64,000 nt of DNA, from positions 23,386 through 87,385 of the forward strand of contig JAFROT010000036.1 of assembly GCA_017429525.1 (NCBI GenBank), given 5' to 3'. Shown here piece by piece: positions 20,611-30,005 of the stretch. Position 1 is the stretch's first letter; each line of letters opens with the position of its first letter. This DNA comes from Bacteroidaceae bacterium (GTDB taxonomy: Bacteria; Bacteroidota; Bacteroidia; Bacteroidales; Bacteroidaceae). The notes below the pieces were generated by a model. It searched no databases and was not told where the DNA came from. It worked only from the letters and a program-made list of their open reading frames with translations. The position numbers and the translations under genes are program-made.

Positions 20611-23484
20611 ATGCACAGACTTTTACTCCCAACGCTCCTTCTGGCTGTGGCGCTGACGGCGCTGAACGTGTCCGCCCAAGAGCCGATACGCCTGACATCG
20701 ACAGAACTCAACAACCTCTATAAGACAAAGAACCGCTCGTGGGTAAGCATCCATGACCCATCGGTCGTCCATGCCTCGGGATCGACGTTCTACATCATCG
20801 GCTCACACCGCGGATGGGGCCGCACGACCGACAACATGGTCAACCTGCAGGGCCTCGACAACGGTAGCCTCTTCGGCACGGTGAATGCCAGCGGCAGTGT
20901 CGTTGTGACCAACTATGCCAATGCATTCAAGAAGAACCAGGTGACGAAGGTGAAAGCCCTTGTCAACGGCGAGGTCAAGGAGGTGGACTTCGGGACATAT
21001 GATGCCGAAGCGTGGGCTCGCGCCGACGATGCTGGCTACAACATCAGCGGGAATATGTGGGCGCCCGACCTTCTGTACAATCCCAACTCGAAGAAATGGA
21101 TGATGTACATGAGTGTCAACGGCGACGCCTGGCACTCGGTAATCGTTTTGTTAACGGCCGACCGCATCACAGGACCTTACGTCTACCAGGGGCCCGTCCA
21201 CTTCTCTGGATTCCGCAATACGACAACACCCGAGATTTCGTGGAAGAAGACCGACCTGGAACTTGTCATCGGTAAGCAGTCGACCCTTCCCGCTCGCTAC
21301 AATCGCGGCAATGATTGGGGCACCTACTGGACAAACGACATCGACCCATGCGTGTTCTTTGACGACGAAGGCGAGCTCTGGATGACCTACGGATCGTGGA
21401 GCGGAGGCATCTTCATACTGAAGATGGACAAAGAAACCGGACTACGCGACTACACCTATACCTACGCTTTGAAGAACGACAATAACGGACGCGCCCTCAC
21501 CGACCCCTACTTCGGCAAGCGCATTGCCGGAGGTTACTACTCGAGCGGCGAAGGTTCGTACGTCCAGAAGATTGGCGACTACTACTACCTCTTCATGAGC
21601 TACGGCGGCTTTGCACCCGACGGCGGCTACGAGATGCGTACATTCCGCAGCCGAACACCCGACGGACAATATGTCGACGCCAACAACCTCGACGCCTGCT
21701 ACCACGACCGCTACTGGCTGAACTACGGCACGAGAGCCCAGACGAACGGCGGCATGAAACTGATGGGCGCCTACAACGACTGGGGCTTTATGACCATCGG
21801 TGAGTGTGCGCAGGGGCATAACAGCGCTACGGCAGACGATCGAGGGCGCAACTTCGTCGTCTATCACACGAAATTCAACGACGGAACGGCAGGCCATCAA
21901 GTCCGCGTGCACCAGCTCTTCCTGAACCGCGACGGATGGCTCTGCGCTGCACCCTTCCAATTCGACGGCGAAACCGAGAACGACGACAGCATCGCCAAGT
22001 GCTGTCTCTACACCAAGGCAGAGATAGCTGGCACCTACGACGTGCTCATCCACAAGTACCGCATGGACCACGAGAACATGGAGGAGGTGAAGCCTATCCA
22101 TCTGACGCTGACCGAGGCAGGCAAGGTGACGGGCGACCTCACGGGCTCGTGGTCGCTAACCGAAGGCACGGGCTACGTCAAGATCACGGCGGGCAGCGTG
22201 ACCTACAACGGTGTCATCATCCAGCAACAGGTCGATGGCACGACGCTCAAAGCCGTCTGCTTCACCGCTACGGCCAAGAGCGGCGTCAGCATATGGGGAT
22301 GGAAGATGGAACCGCAGTCGGCCATCGCCTACACGTTTAAGAATTATACTATGCCCGTGAGAACGGGTGCCAGCATCAGTAAGAACACTCCGCTCAGCGG
22401 CACGGGCTACTATGGCGCCACCATCGAATGGGAATCGTCGGAGCCTGACGTAATCAGCAATACAGGCAAGTACAACCCGCGCGAAGAGAACACCCCCGTG
22501 ACGCTCACCTGCCGCATCAGCTGTGGCAACTACGTCTACGAACAGGACTTCGACGTGACGGCACAGCGCGCATCCGACGTCATCGGCGACCCACTCAGCG
22601 GTATCATGGCGTACTACAACTTCGACGAACGTCCCACCTACAACGCCTACAATAGCGAACAATCCGTAACCTATACGCGTATCTCAACAGCTACGGCGCC
22701 CGCCCTGGAGGAAGACTTGTCACGCTTCGGACAGGTGATTCACGTCTATGCCGGAGAGGCTCGCAAGAACAGCTATGCCCGCATGCCCAACCCGCTACAA
22801 GGTCAGACGGACCTCACAGGCTTCACGGTGGCCACTTGGGTGAAACGTGCTGACATCGCAGACCTCACAGGAACGCTCTGGTCCTTCACCGAGAAGCAGG
22901 GCAACCTCACGACCAACACCGACTACATTGGTCTGGCAGGCTGCGGCGAAGTCGACTTCAACGCGGCCGACGACAATTTCACGATGAATGCAGCCTCAAC
23001 GAGTGCCAAGTCTATCCTCTCGGCCGACACCTGGGAATTCGTCACGTTGACGGTCTCGGCTGAGGATGGTGCCACCCTGTACATCGGCAGTAGCAAGAAG
23101 ACGCTCCTCAGCTTCACGTCGACAGCAGGAACGGGAACGAACGCCGCCAAGTCCATGGCGCTGTTCGACTTCAAGAAGGTGATGGACTTCATCACAACGG
23201 CAGGCTACTTCCAACTGGGTGTTGGCACGGGCAATGGTTCAGCCGACGCTTGTTTCGACGACCTACTCATCTACAACCGCGCCCTCACGGCCAACGATGT
23301 ACGCGGCCTCAACACGCTCATGAACCGCGTCACCGACTTCACTCCCGAAGGCACGGGAATCGAAGATATTAACGTTAGCGAAAACGTCAACAGAAATATC
23401 TACGACCTCAGCGGACGACGCGTAGTGCAGCCTACTCGTAAGGGCCTCTACATCATCGGCGGCAAGAAGGTGATGGTCAAATAG
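20611..23484 (+). CDS. Secreted GH43 arabinanase/xylosidase-type enzyme with Ig-like and LamG modules
   Basis: 957 residues from ATG 20611, which opens a signal peptide (MHRLLLPTLLLAVALTALNVSAQ). A GH43 five-bladed propeller spans about 40-470, with candidate general base Asp49 (SIHDPSVVH), Asp245 (DIDPCVFFDD) and acid Glu314 (SSGEGSYVQKIGDYYYLF). Next come a beta module (about 480-575), an atrophied Ig-like domain (about 580-650, WESSEPDVISNTGKY), a LamG/concanavalin-like domain (about 660-900), and a C-terminal tail YDLSGRRVV...GLYIIGGKKVMVK. The pattern best fits endo-1,5-alpha-L-arabinanase-like GH43 members, but the substrate is not certain. Monocistronic. Confidence 0.88.
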   Translation: MHRLLLPTLLLAVALTALNVSAQEPIRLTSTELNNLYKTKNRSWVSIHDPSVVHASGSTFYIIGSHRGWGRTTDNMVNLQGLDNGSLFGTVNASGSVVVTNYANAFKKNQVTKVKALVNGEVKEVDFGTYDAEAWARADDAGYNISGNMWAPDLLYNPNSKKWMMYMSVNGDAWHSVIVLLTADRITGPYVYQGPVHFSGFRNTTTPEISWKKTDLELVIGKQSTLPARYNRGNDWGTYWTNDIDPCVFFDDEGELWMTYGSWSGGIFILKMDKETGLRDYTYTYALKNDNNGRALTDPYFGKRIAGGYYSSGEGSYVQKIGDYYYLFMSYGGFAPDGGYEMRTFRSRTPDGQYVDANNLDACYHDRYWLNYGTRAQTNGGMKLMGAYNDWGFMTIGECAQGHNSATADDRGRNFVVYHTKFNDGTAGHQVRVHQLFLNRDGWLCAAPFQFDGETENDDSIAKCCLYTKAEIAGTYDVLIHKYRMDHENMEEVKPIHLTLTEAGKVTGDLTGSWSLTEGTGYVKITAGSVTYNGVIIQQQVDGTTLKAVCFTATAKSGVSIWGWKMEPQSAIAYTFKNYTMPVRTGASISKNTPLSGTGYYGATIEWESSEPDVISNTGKYNPREENTPVTLTCRISCGNYVYEQDFDVTAQRASDVIGDPLSGIMAYYNFDERPTYNAYNSEQSVTYTRISTATAPALEEDLSRFGQVIHVYAGEARKNSYARMPNPLQGQTDLTGFTVATWVKRADIADLTGTLWSFTEKQGNLTTNTDYIGLAGCGEVDFNAADDNFTMNAASTSAKSILSADTWEFVTLTVSAEDGATLYIGSSKKTLLSFTSTAGTGTNAAKSMALFDFKKVMDFITTAGYFQLGVGTGNGSADACFDDLLIYNRALTANDVRGLNTLMNRVTDFTPEGTGIEDINVSENVNRNIYDLSGRRVVQPTRKGLYIIGGKKVMVK

Positions 23485-23511
23485 CAAGAGACAAGAATAT
23501 AGGAACTGAGT

Positions 23512-23537
23512 AGCGGTCGCACAAGAGGGCGGCCGCT
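23512..23537. terminator. Hairpin terminator between GH43 and radA
   Basis: AGCGGTCGC (23512-23520) pairs with GCGGCCGCT (23529-23537) with one G-U pair, followed by TCTTTCTTT on the plus strand. Shared by convergent genes. Confidence 0.75.
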
Positions 23538-23581
23538 TCTTTCTTTATCCTATAATGTCTAATCTTTTATCTTATTATGCC

Positions 23582-24970
23582 TTATCCGAATAGCGCACGG
23601 AAAGCATCCTCGACACGCCGGCAGGGAGTGACCTCAATCGTATAGTCGTGAGGATTGATAGCCTTGAGGTTGGCCGCCGGAATGAGGATTCGACGGAAGC
23701 CCAACTTCTGCGCCTCGGCGATGCGCTGTTCGATGCGACTGACGGGGCGTATCTCGCCAGAGAGACCAACCTCACCGGTGAGGGCCGTGTCGCCCTCAAC
23801 GGCCGTATCAACGTTGGACGAGAGGATAGCTGCAATCACACCGAGGTCGATGGCGGGGTCTGTCACACGCAGACCTCCAGCTATATTCAGGAAGACATCC
23901 TTTTGGGCGAGCTTGAAACCTACGCGCTTCTCGAGCACAGCCAGGAGCATATTCAGGCGGCGGTAGTCGAACCCATTAGCAGAGCGCTGAGCGGTGCCAT
24001 AGGCCGCAGTGCTGACCAATGCCTGCGTCTCAATGAGGAAAGGCCGAACGCCCTCGATGGCAGCCGCGATAGCTATGCCCGAGAGGCCGTCCTGATTGTC
24101 GGTAAGCAGCAGCTCGCTGGGATTGGCTACAGGACGGAGACCATTCTGACGCATCTCGTAGATACCCAGTTCGGAGGTCGACCCAAAGCGGTTCTTCTGT
24201 GAACGGAGGATGCGATAAAGGTAGTGCTGGTCGCCCTCGAACTGCAAGACGGTGTCCACGATATGCTCCAGCACCTTGGGGCCTGCCAGCGTACCTTCCT
24301 TGTTGATATGTCCGATGAGGATGATGCTGGGACCACCGCTCTTGGCGTGCTTCAATAGTGCCGCTGCGCACTCACGTATCTGCGACAGGCTACCGGGAGA
24401 GGACTCTATCGCCTCGGAGGCAATCGTCTGAATAGAATCAATCACGACAAGGTCAGGCTGCTCCTCTTCAATGTGATGAAAGATATTCTCGAGCGAGGTG
24501 TCGCAGACGACCAACAAGTCAGACACGCCCTCTGAGCCTTCTGCGAGACGGTCGGCCCTCAGTTTCAGCTGACGCGCGCTCTCCTCGCCGCTGACATAGA
24601 GCACTTTCTTGTCCTTCAGCCGAAGGATGGTCTGCAAGACGAGCGTCGACTTACCGATGCCCGGCTCACCACCCAGAAGCACCAACGAACCCGGCACGAG
24701 CCCGCCGCCAAGGACGCGATTGAGCTCGTCGTCATGCATGTCCATGCGCGGCTCTTTGTCAGCACGGATTTCGGAGAGTGGTATGGGGCGTGACGCCCTC
24801 CCCTGCCCTCCTGACTGCAGAGATGCTTTTCCTGCGGGCGAGGGAGTCTTTGCTGCCACACGGAACTCCTTGAAAGTGTTCCATTGGCCACACGACGGGC
24901 ACTTGCCCAGCCACTTCGAACTCTCTTGTCCGCAGTTATCGCAGACATACATCACAATATCCTTAGCCAT
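23582..24970 (-). CDS. radA: DNA repair protein RadA (Sms)
   Basis: 462 residues from ATG 24970. C4 zinc motif (Cys10, 13, 24, 27: CDNCG...GKCPSCGQW), RecA-like ATPase with Walker A GGEPGIGKST (about 97-106), the RadA-specific KNRFGSTSELGIYEM, and a C-terminal Lon-like domain (VGLSGEIRPVSRIEQRI). It promotes branch migration in homologous recombination. The ATG overlaps the TGA of the upstream GH31 gene by one base (TGATG), implying translational coupling to a secreted glycosidase, an odd partner. An in-frame TTG six bases upstream is less likely. Confidence 0.96.
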   Translation of the reverse strand: MAKDIVMYVCDNCGQESSKWLGKCPSCGQWNTFKEFRVAAKTPSPAGKASLQSGGQGRASRPIPLSEIRADKEPRMDMHDDELNRVLGGGLVPGSLVLLGGEPGIGKSTLVLQTILRLKDKKVLYVSGEESARQLKLRADRLAEGSEGVSDLLVVCDTSLENIFHHIEEEQPDLVVIDSIQTIASEAIESSPGSLSQIRECAAALLKHAKSGGPSIILIGHINKEGTLAGPKVLEHIVDTVLQFEGDQHYLYRILRSQKNRFGSTSELGIYEMRQNGLRPVANPSELLLTDNQDGLSGIAIAAAIEGVRPFLIETQALVSTAAYGTAQRSANGFDYRRLNMLLAVLEKRVGFKLAQKDVFLNIAGGLRVTDPAIDLGVIAAILSSNVDTAVEGDTALTGEVGLSGEIRPVSRIEQRIAEAQKLGFRRILIPAANLKAINPHDYTIEVTPCRRVEDAFRALFG

Positions 24971-27900
24971 CACCAATTGATTACATTCAAGTATTTATCA
25001 ACAATCATTCCATCCTGTGCCTTCAGGCTGACACGTGCCTTTTGCCTTGCACGGAATCGGATCTTCATAAGCACGCAATCGCCCTCGACGTAAGGACGCT
25101 CGCCGCAGTTGACGAACGTGGGATAGAGCGCTTTCTGCCCATTGGAGTGGAGGCGGTCGTTCGTGAGATTGCGCATCTCAAGCATGCCTGGTGCGTCGAT
25201 CCCTACGTACTCAAAGTCATTCACGTCATACGGCAAGGCGAAACTGAGGGCATTGACGCTCTGTAGGCCCTTGCCCGTGACAGTGAGGGTGACGATCTCG
25301 CCTGCATTCACCTGCGTCTTGTCAGCCTGAACAACGACCCGACCTGCCACCTCAGGCACACGACGACTGCTAACACCCGGCTCCAGCTCAAGGCCCACGG
25401 CACTGGCGTCGTAAGCATCAATCAGGCCGTTCTGATTCAGGTCGCCACGCGAGATATAACCCTCGTAGTCGCCATCGCCACGGCGCAGGCCCATGTAGTT
25501 CATATAACTGGTAAGGTCGTTCTCGTCAATACGATTGTCGTGGTTGATGTCACCCGGGATGTACATCTCGGCCTCAGGATTGCGGAAGACGTACAACTGC
25601 TGTCCACTGCCGAAGCCGCCACGAGACTCCTCGACATGCAGACGCAGATAGCGAGCAGGCTTGCTCGTCTGATGGGCTGCAAGATCAAAGTCTGTCCATG
25701 TCTGTCGATCCAGGCTGTAGCTAATCTTGGCACTCGAAATGGTTCCGTTGCCGTGATCGGGACGCGGGACATACCGAATGCTGTCAATCTGCGCCACGAC
25801 GTGAAGGTCGAGGATGACATCGAAAGGCGTGGCTTTAGGCTTATCCCAAGCCGTATGCCAGGTCGTTCCTTCGTCAAAGTCGAAGAGATGGCTGATGTTC
25901 TGTCCGGGCTGAGCTTCAAGAGTAGATTCAGCCGTAATGCCGTGGATGGCGAAGCGCAGCGGGTCGGGCGAAGTGCGGAACTTCTCGCGCGTCCACTCGC
26001 CTTTGCCCTGCTTGTTCACGGCACGCACGCGCACCTCATAGTTCGTCTCAGGCTTCAGGTCTCCAAGGGTAAACTCCGTATCACGAATCGTAGAGAAGAG
26101 TTGTCCCAAGTGCTCGATTTCGTAGTAATCGGCATTCTCCACGGCCGTCCACTTCAGGGGGAGCGTATAGGCCGACGGCGAGATCACGCCATCCTCGAAA
26201 TCGTCGGTCAGCAGTTCAGGCTGTCCGAGCGTACCCGAGTGACGGAGCAGCGGATCGCTGTCGTCAAACGAATAGCCCTCTACGGTCAGTTGAATGAGCG
26301 TGCTCGTGATGTCGGCATCGGCAACGCAGACATACAGGCGCGGCGAATGAATGACCTCCAAACCTGACATCTCAGAGTTAGGTGTTGACCAGAGGTTCAG
26401 CTGCGGCTCGGCATCGTAATAGAAAACGTTAGTGTTCTCCATGAAGTCCTTGAGTGTCTGCGCTTCGTCCAGACGGACTTTCTTGTCATTCACCTTCAGC
26501 ACGACCTTCTTAGGGCGTGCGTTCACGTTGATGATGAACTCGGTGCTCTTCATCGGCTCAAAGCCCTTGAACGAGCCCTGTGTCGGCTCGATGGTGAGAG
26601 TGAGGCGTCCTTTCTTATTAAAATCCGACGTGACGTGCGTCAACGTGCTCTCGCCACGCAGATAGCCCTGGGTGCGACCATCGTCGTCGTAGGCCGTGAA
26701 CTCCGAATGGCCATAGGGATAAAAGAGGAACGCGCGCGTGTGAGGGTCGACCTGACTGGGATTGTTGTGAGCGTGGATATAGGGTATAATGGCTCCGCGA
26801 CGGACAAACACGGGCAGTTTCCACAACGGGGCCGGGAAGCCGTTGATGATGCGACCACCCGCATAGCACTGACCCGAGAAGAAGTCCACCCATTGGCCTT
26901 CGGGCAGGTAGATATTGTCGCGAACATCGTTGCCGAGTTCGTCGGCACGCGTATTCTGATAGATAGGCGCCACGAGGACAGAGGGCCCATAGAGGAACTC
27001 GTATTTGGCATGGGCAGCCTCTTCGAGGGGACTTCCCACAGGGCGAATCATCGGCAGCCCGTCAGTGGCCTCGTGAGCGATGGTATAAGCATAGGGCATG
27101 AACATCGACTTCAGTTTCAAGTACCAGCGGTTGATGCTGGCGGCCGGCTCACCTAATGCTTGCGGGTACTTGGGGTTGGTGCCCCAACCGTCCATATTCA
27201 GCTGCATCGGCGTGAAGGTCTTCCACTGATAATCGCGCACGTTAACGGGCAGGTTGCGCCCACCGAAAATGCCGTCCATGTCCGAGCCTATATTGGGCTG
27301 TCCGCTCAGGCCAGCGCCGAGATACGTGGGCAGATGGAAGCGGATATACTCCCAATCGCCACCCGTCTGGTCGCCCGTCCAGATGCCTGCATAGCGCTGC
27401 GTACCAGCCCATCCGTCGACCGAGATAATGAACGGGCGGGCATCATTGCCGTACTGAGGCATAATCTCGCCCACATCAGCAACGCCGTTAAGGCCGAACG
27501 AATAGCCTGCACCTACCCAGGCGACGTCTGTCTTCAGCACACGCACACCTGCATCGCGAACCTCGCGAACGATGTCGCGTTGCAAAAGCGCTTCCACGCC
27601 CTCCTTGGGGTGAAGGTCGCTCTGCGTCCACAGGCCTATCTCAACGCCCTTCTGTCGGGCATAGTCGCCAAACAACCGCAGGTTTTCCACGTTCCCCTCG
27701 AGCGTTCCCGTCTGGCCATAACCCGTGGCGTAACCGTCGTTGGGCAAGATCCAGCCCAGAGGCATGTCGGCCTTTTCGTAACGGTCGATGACGGCACGCG
27801 CTGAGAAGGGGTAACTACCTTCTTGTTCGCCGTTCAAGGTCTCGCGGATGCCACCTTCGACGGGCTTCTGCGATTCCTTATAATATTTGCCGTCTTCGAA

Positions 27901-28755
27901 GAGGATACCCTTCTCGCCTTCTCCCTCGGCGACCAACGTCCAATAGTCGCGGTTGTAGGCATTCAAGTGACCTTCATAGAAACCGAATTTAGGCAGCAGT
28001 ACGGGATGACCCGTCAGCTGATAGAAGTCATTCAAGAGAGGCACGCAGCCATCATCCACCATCATGAAGAGGTCGAGATAGGCCTCTTCATGCCTAAGCG
28101 TGACCACTTGCGGGTCCGTAGCGGCAAAGTCATATTTGCCAGGACGGAACGTGTGCCAGAGAATGCCGTAGCCCGCTGTGCTCCAGTAGAAAGGCGTGGG
28201 CGAAGACACCCCGCCATCGGTCCAGTTGTTGGTGTTCTCGATGGCAATGACCGTGCCACGATGGGCATAGCGGCCATTCTGAACGCCACCGCCGTAGAAG
28301 CGCTCGTCGGGCTGAGCAGACAGCTGCAGCGTCGTGCTCTTGTCGTCAACGGTCAGGGCTGCTCCCGTCTGCCCAGTCACCTTCTTGCCGGTGCGGCGAT
28401 CGATGAAGTCCATGCGACCTGTCTCTCGGTCTACGCTGATGAGCAGTTGCGGGGTCTGAATATGGTAGGACGAAGCATCTTCCTCCACCGTCAGTTCGCC
28501 TACGGCTCGGCGGGGCTGGTCCACCAAGATCTTGGCAGGAGGCGTTGCCACGGGGTCGTGCATGCCGCCGCCCTTAGGATCCATAAACAGTCGTACGATA
28601 GTAGGACCATAAAAGTCCAGCGTCAGGATCTGTCCGTTGTCAGAGCGGATTTCAACAGCCGTAGGGTTTAGGCGATTGACCTTTACTGCAGCCACAGCCG
28701 ACTGCGTCATCACTGAAAGCACAAAGGCAAAGCAAAGGAATATACGTCTCAGCAT
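24970..28755 (-). CDS. Secreted GH31 alpha-glycosidase with FN3, CBM32-like, dockerin-like and cohesin-like domains
   Basis: 1261 residues. Signal peptide 1-22. GH31 N-terminal beta domain, then the barrel with candidate nucleophile Asp410 (VLKTDVAWVG) and acid/base Asp462 (GIWTGDQTGGDW); distal beta domains to about 830. FN3 (about 845-925), discoidin/CBM32-like (about 930-1060), a type I dockerin-like pair of calcium loops (about 1065-1125: GDINHDNRIDENDL and GDLNQNGLIDAYD) and a cohesin-like beta sandwich (about 1135-1261). GH31 covers alpha-glucosidases, alpha-xylosidases and related enzymes; specificity cannot be read here. The unusual nucleophile context (TDVAW rather than TDFGE) suggests a less common subgroup. 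No GKKV tail is present. Confidence 0.88.
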   Translation of the reverse strand: MLRRIFLCFAFVLSVMTQSAVAAVKVNRLNPTAVEIRSDNGQILTLDFYGPTIVRLFMDPKGGGMHDPVATPPAKILVDQPRRAVGELTVEEDASSYHIQTPQLLISVDRETGRMDFIDRRTGKKVTGQTGAALTVDDKSTTLQLSAQPDERFYGGGVQNGRYAHRGTVIAIENTNNWTDGGVSSPTPFYWSTAGYGILWHTFRPGKYDFAATDPQVVTLRHEEAYLDLFMMVDDGCVPLLNDFYQLTGHPVLLPKFGFYEGHLNAYNRDYWTLVAEGEGEKGILFEDGKYYKESQKPVEGGIRETLNGEQEGSYPFSARAVIDRYEKADMPLGWILPNDGYATGYGQTGTLEGNVENLRLFGDYARQKGVEIGLWTQSDLHPKEGVEALLQRDIVREVRDAGVRVLKTDVAWVGAGYSFGLNGVADVGEIMPQYGNDARPFIISVDGWAGTQRYAGIWTGDQTGGDWEYIRFHLPTYLGAGLSGQPNIGSDMDGIFGGRNLPVNVRDYQWKTFTPMQLNMDGWGTNPKYPQALGEPAASINRWYLKLKSMFMPYAYTIAHEATDGLPMIRPVGSPLEEAAHAKYEFLYGPSVLVAPIYQNTRADELGNDVRDNIYLPEGQWVDFFSGQCYAGGRIINGFPAPLWKLPVFVRRGAIIPYIHAHNNPSQVDPHTRAFLFYPYGHSEFTAYDDDGRTQGYLRGESTLTHVTSDFNKKGRLTLTIEPTQGSFKGFEPMKSTEFIINVNARPKKVVLKVNDKKVRLDEAQTLKDFMENTNVFYYDAEPQLNLWSTPNSEMSGLEVIHSPRLYVCVADADITSTLIQLTVEGYSFDDSDPLLRHSGTLGQPELLTDDFEDGVISPSAYTLPLKWTAVENADYYEIEHLGQLFSTIRDTEFTLGDLKPETNYEVRVRAVNKQGKGEWTREKFRTSPDPLRFAIHGITAESTLEAQPGQNISHLFDFDEGTTWHTAWDKPKATPFDVILDLHVVAQIDSIRYVPRPDHGNGTISSAKISYSLDRQTWTDFDLAAHQTSKPARYLRLHVEESRGGFGSGQQLYVFRNPEAEMYIPGDINHDNRIDENDLTSYMNYMGLRRGDGDYEGYISRGDLNQNGLIDAYDASAVGLELEPGVSSRRVPEVAGRVVVQADKTQVNAGEIVTLTVTGKGLQSVNALSFALPYDVNDFEYVGIDAPGMLEMRNLTNDRLHSNGQKALYPTFVNCGERPYVEGDCVLMKIRFRARQKARVSLKAQDGMIVDKYLNVINW

Positions 28756-28782
28756 AGCTTAATCTTTTATCGTTTCTGCCCG

Positions 28783-28790
28783 CAAAGATA
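28783..28790 (-). promoter_or_regulatory. -7 box (TATCTTTG) for GH31-radA
   Basis: Minus-strand TATCTTTG, full consensus, 28 bp before the GH31 ATG. Confidence 0.6.
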
Positions 28791-28926
28791 ACCACTTTTT
28801 CTTGAACAGCACAACTTTTTGCTCCTTTTTCATCAAATTGCAGCATAACGAGATTCTCATGCACAACAAAAATATCGTTACGAAGTATTTTGCGTGCTTT
28901 CTTGATGTATTCTCAAAAAAACGTTG

Positions 28927-28934
28927 TATCTTTG
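28927..28934 (+). promoter_or_regulatory. -7 box (TATCTTTG) for the coiled-coil membrane protein operon
   Basis: TATCTTTG, full consensus, 20 bp before ATG 28954. A longer frame open from 28924 would start within the promoter. Confidence 0.6.
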
Positions 28935-28953
28935 CATCAAAATTCAACAGACA

Positions 28954-29832
28954 ATGAACAAAAAGACACTTTACACACTCGTCGGCATCGTCATAGCGGC
29001 GGTGCTGGCAGCTATGGCCTACCTCATCTATTCACTCAACAAGTCCAACGAAGAGAACAAGCAGATGCTGGAGCTCGCCGAGATGGACAAGCGCGAGATG
29101 GAGAATGAATATGAGAGCTTCGCCCGTCAGTACAACGAGATGAAGACGCAGATCAACAACGACTCGCTGATGGCACAACTCGAACAAGAACAGCAACGCA
29201 CTCAGGAACTGCTCGAGGAACTGCGCCGAACGAAGAGCAACGATGCCGCTGAGATTGCCCGCCTGAAGAAGGAACTGGCGACAATGCGTCAGGTGCTGAA
29301 GTCGTTTGTTGCTGAGATCGACTCGCTGAACCGCCTGAACACGCAGCTTTCCAACGAGAACGAGAACCTGCGCCAACAGCAAGTCGTGCAGCAACAGCAG
29401 ATTACGAATCTCTCCTCAGAGAAAGCTTCGCTCACCGACAAAGTGGAGATTGCCAGTCAGTTGGACGCTACGGCCGTACACATCAGCGCCCTGAACAAGC
29501 GGCAGAAAGCGGCCAAGAAGATTGCCGACGTCAAGACGATTCAGGTGTCGTTCAACATAGCGCGCAACGTGACGGCTGCCGCTGGCGCACGAACCATCTA
29601 CGTCCGCATCGTCAAGCCGACTGGCGAGGCTGTCGATGGTGGCGGTACGTTCGCCTACGAGAACCGCAACCTCGAATATGCTATGCGTAAGGACATCGAG
29701 TACAACGGCGAGGAGACGCCTGTCACCGTCTACTGGAACGTCACCGAGATGCTCGTGGCCGGACAGTACCGCGTCCAGATCTTCGCCGACGGCAAGAACA
29801 TCGGAGGCGGGAGCATTAACTTTGAAAAATAA
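28954..29832 (+). CDS. Conserved membrane-anchored coiled-coil protein of unknown function
   Basis: 292 residues from ATG 28954. One N-terminal membrane helix (about 6-27), a long charged coiled coil (about 30-175, rich in E/Q/K heptads such as QLEQEQQRTQELLEELRR), then a C-terminal globular domain (about 185-292) that reads as a beta sandwich (IYVRIVKPTGEAVDGGGTF...YRVQIFADGKNIGGGSINFEK). The C-terminal domain is predicted to be in the periplasm. I recognise it only as a type of hypothetical protein common in Bacteroidales. The EIIC-like gene follows after a REP-like element and may be co-transcribed. Confidence 0.85.
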   Translation: MNKKTLYTLVGIVIAAVLAAMAYLIYSLNKSNEENKQMLELAEMDKREMENEYESFARQYNEMKTQINNDSLMAQLEQEQQRTQELLEELRRTKSNDAAEIARLKKELATMRQVLKSFVAEIDSLNRLNTQLSNENENLRQQQVVQQQQITNLSSEKASLTDKVEIASQLDATAVHISALNKRQKAAKKIADVKTIQVSFNIARNVTAAAGARTIYVRIVKPTGEAVDGGGTFAYENRNLEYAMRKDIEYNGEETPVTVYWNVTEMLVAGQYRVQIFADGKNIGGGSINFEK

Positions 29833-29834
29833 AA

Positions 29835-29998
29835 GACCCACCCCTCACCCTCCCTTGTAGGGAGGGAGTGGTCACCTATCAAGAATCATTATCTTTCTTG
29901 TTTATTGCTTTTGGGAATTCTATTAAATGTATCACTTATAATCCTTCACCCATCAAGGTAACTACTCCCTCCCTGCAAGGGAGGGTGAGGGGTGGGTC
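29835..29998. repeat. Inverted-repeat element with ~38-bp GC-rich arms (REP/MITE-like)
   Basis: The left arm (29835-29872) contains ACCCCTCACCCTCCCT and AGGGAGGGAGTGG; the right arm (29961-29998) is its near-exact inverse, with CTCCCTCCCTGCAAGGG and GGGTGAGGGGTGGGTC. The ~90-bp centre is AT-rich. The element begins 2 bp after the coiled-coil gene's stop and ends 7 bp before the EIIC ATG, so it fills the gap. Its arms resemble the ends of the elements at 52280-52431 and 52797-53015. Each arm also folds on itself. Confidence 0.8.
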
Positions 29999-30005
29999 CT
30001 CTATT

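Noticed and set aside
29868-30005. 46-codon N-terminal extension of the EIIC-like gene
   Set aside because: It translates the inverted-repeat element; ATG 30006 matches the family start.
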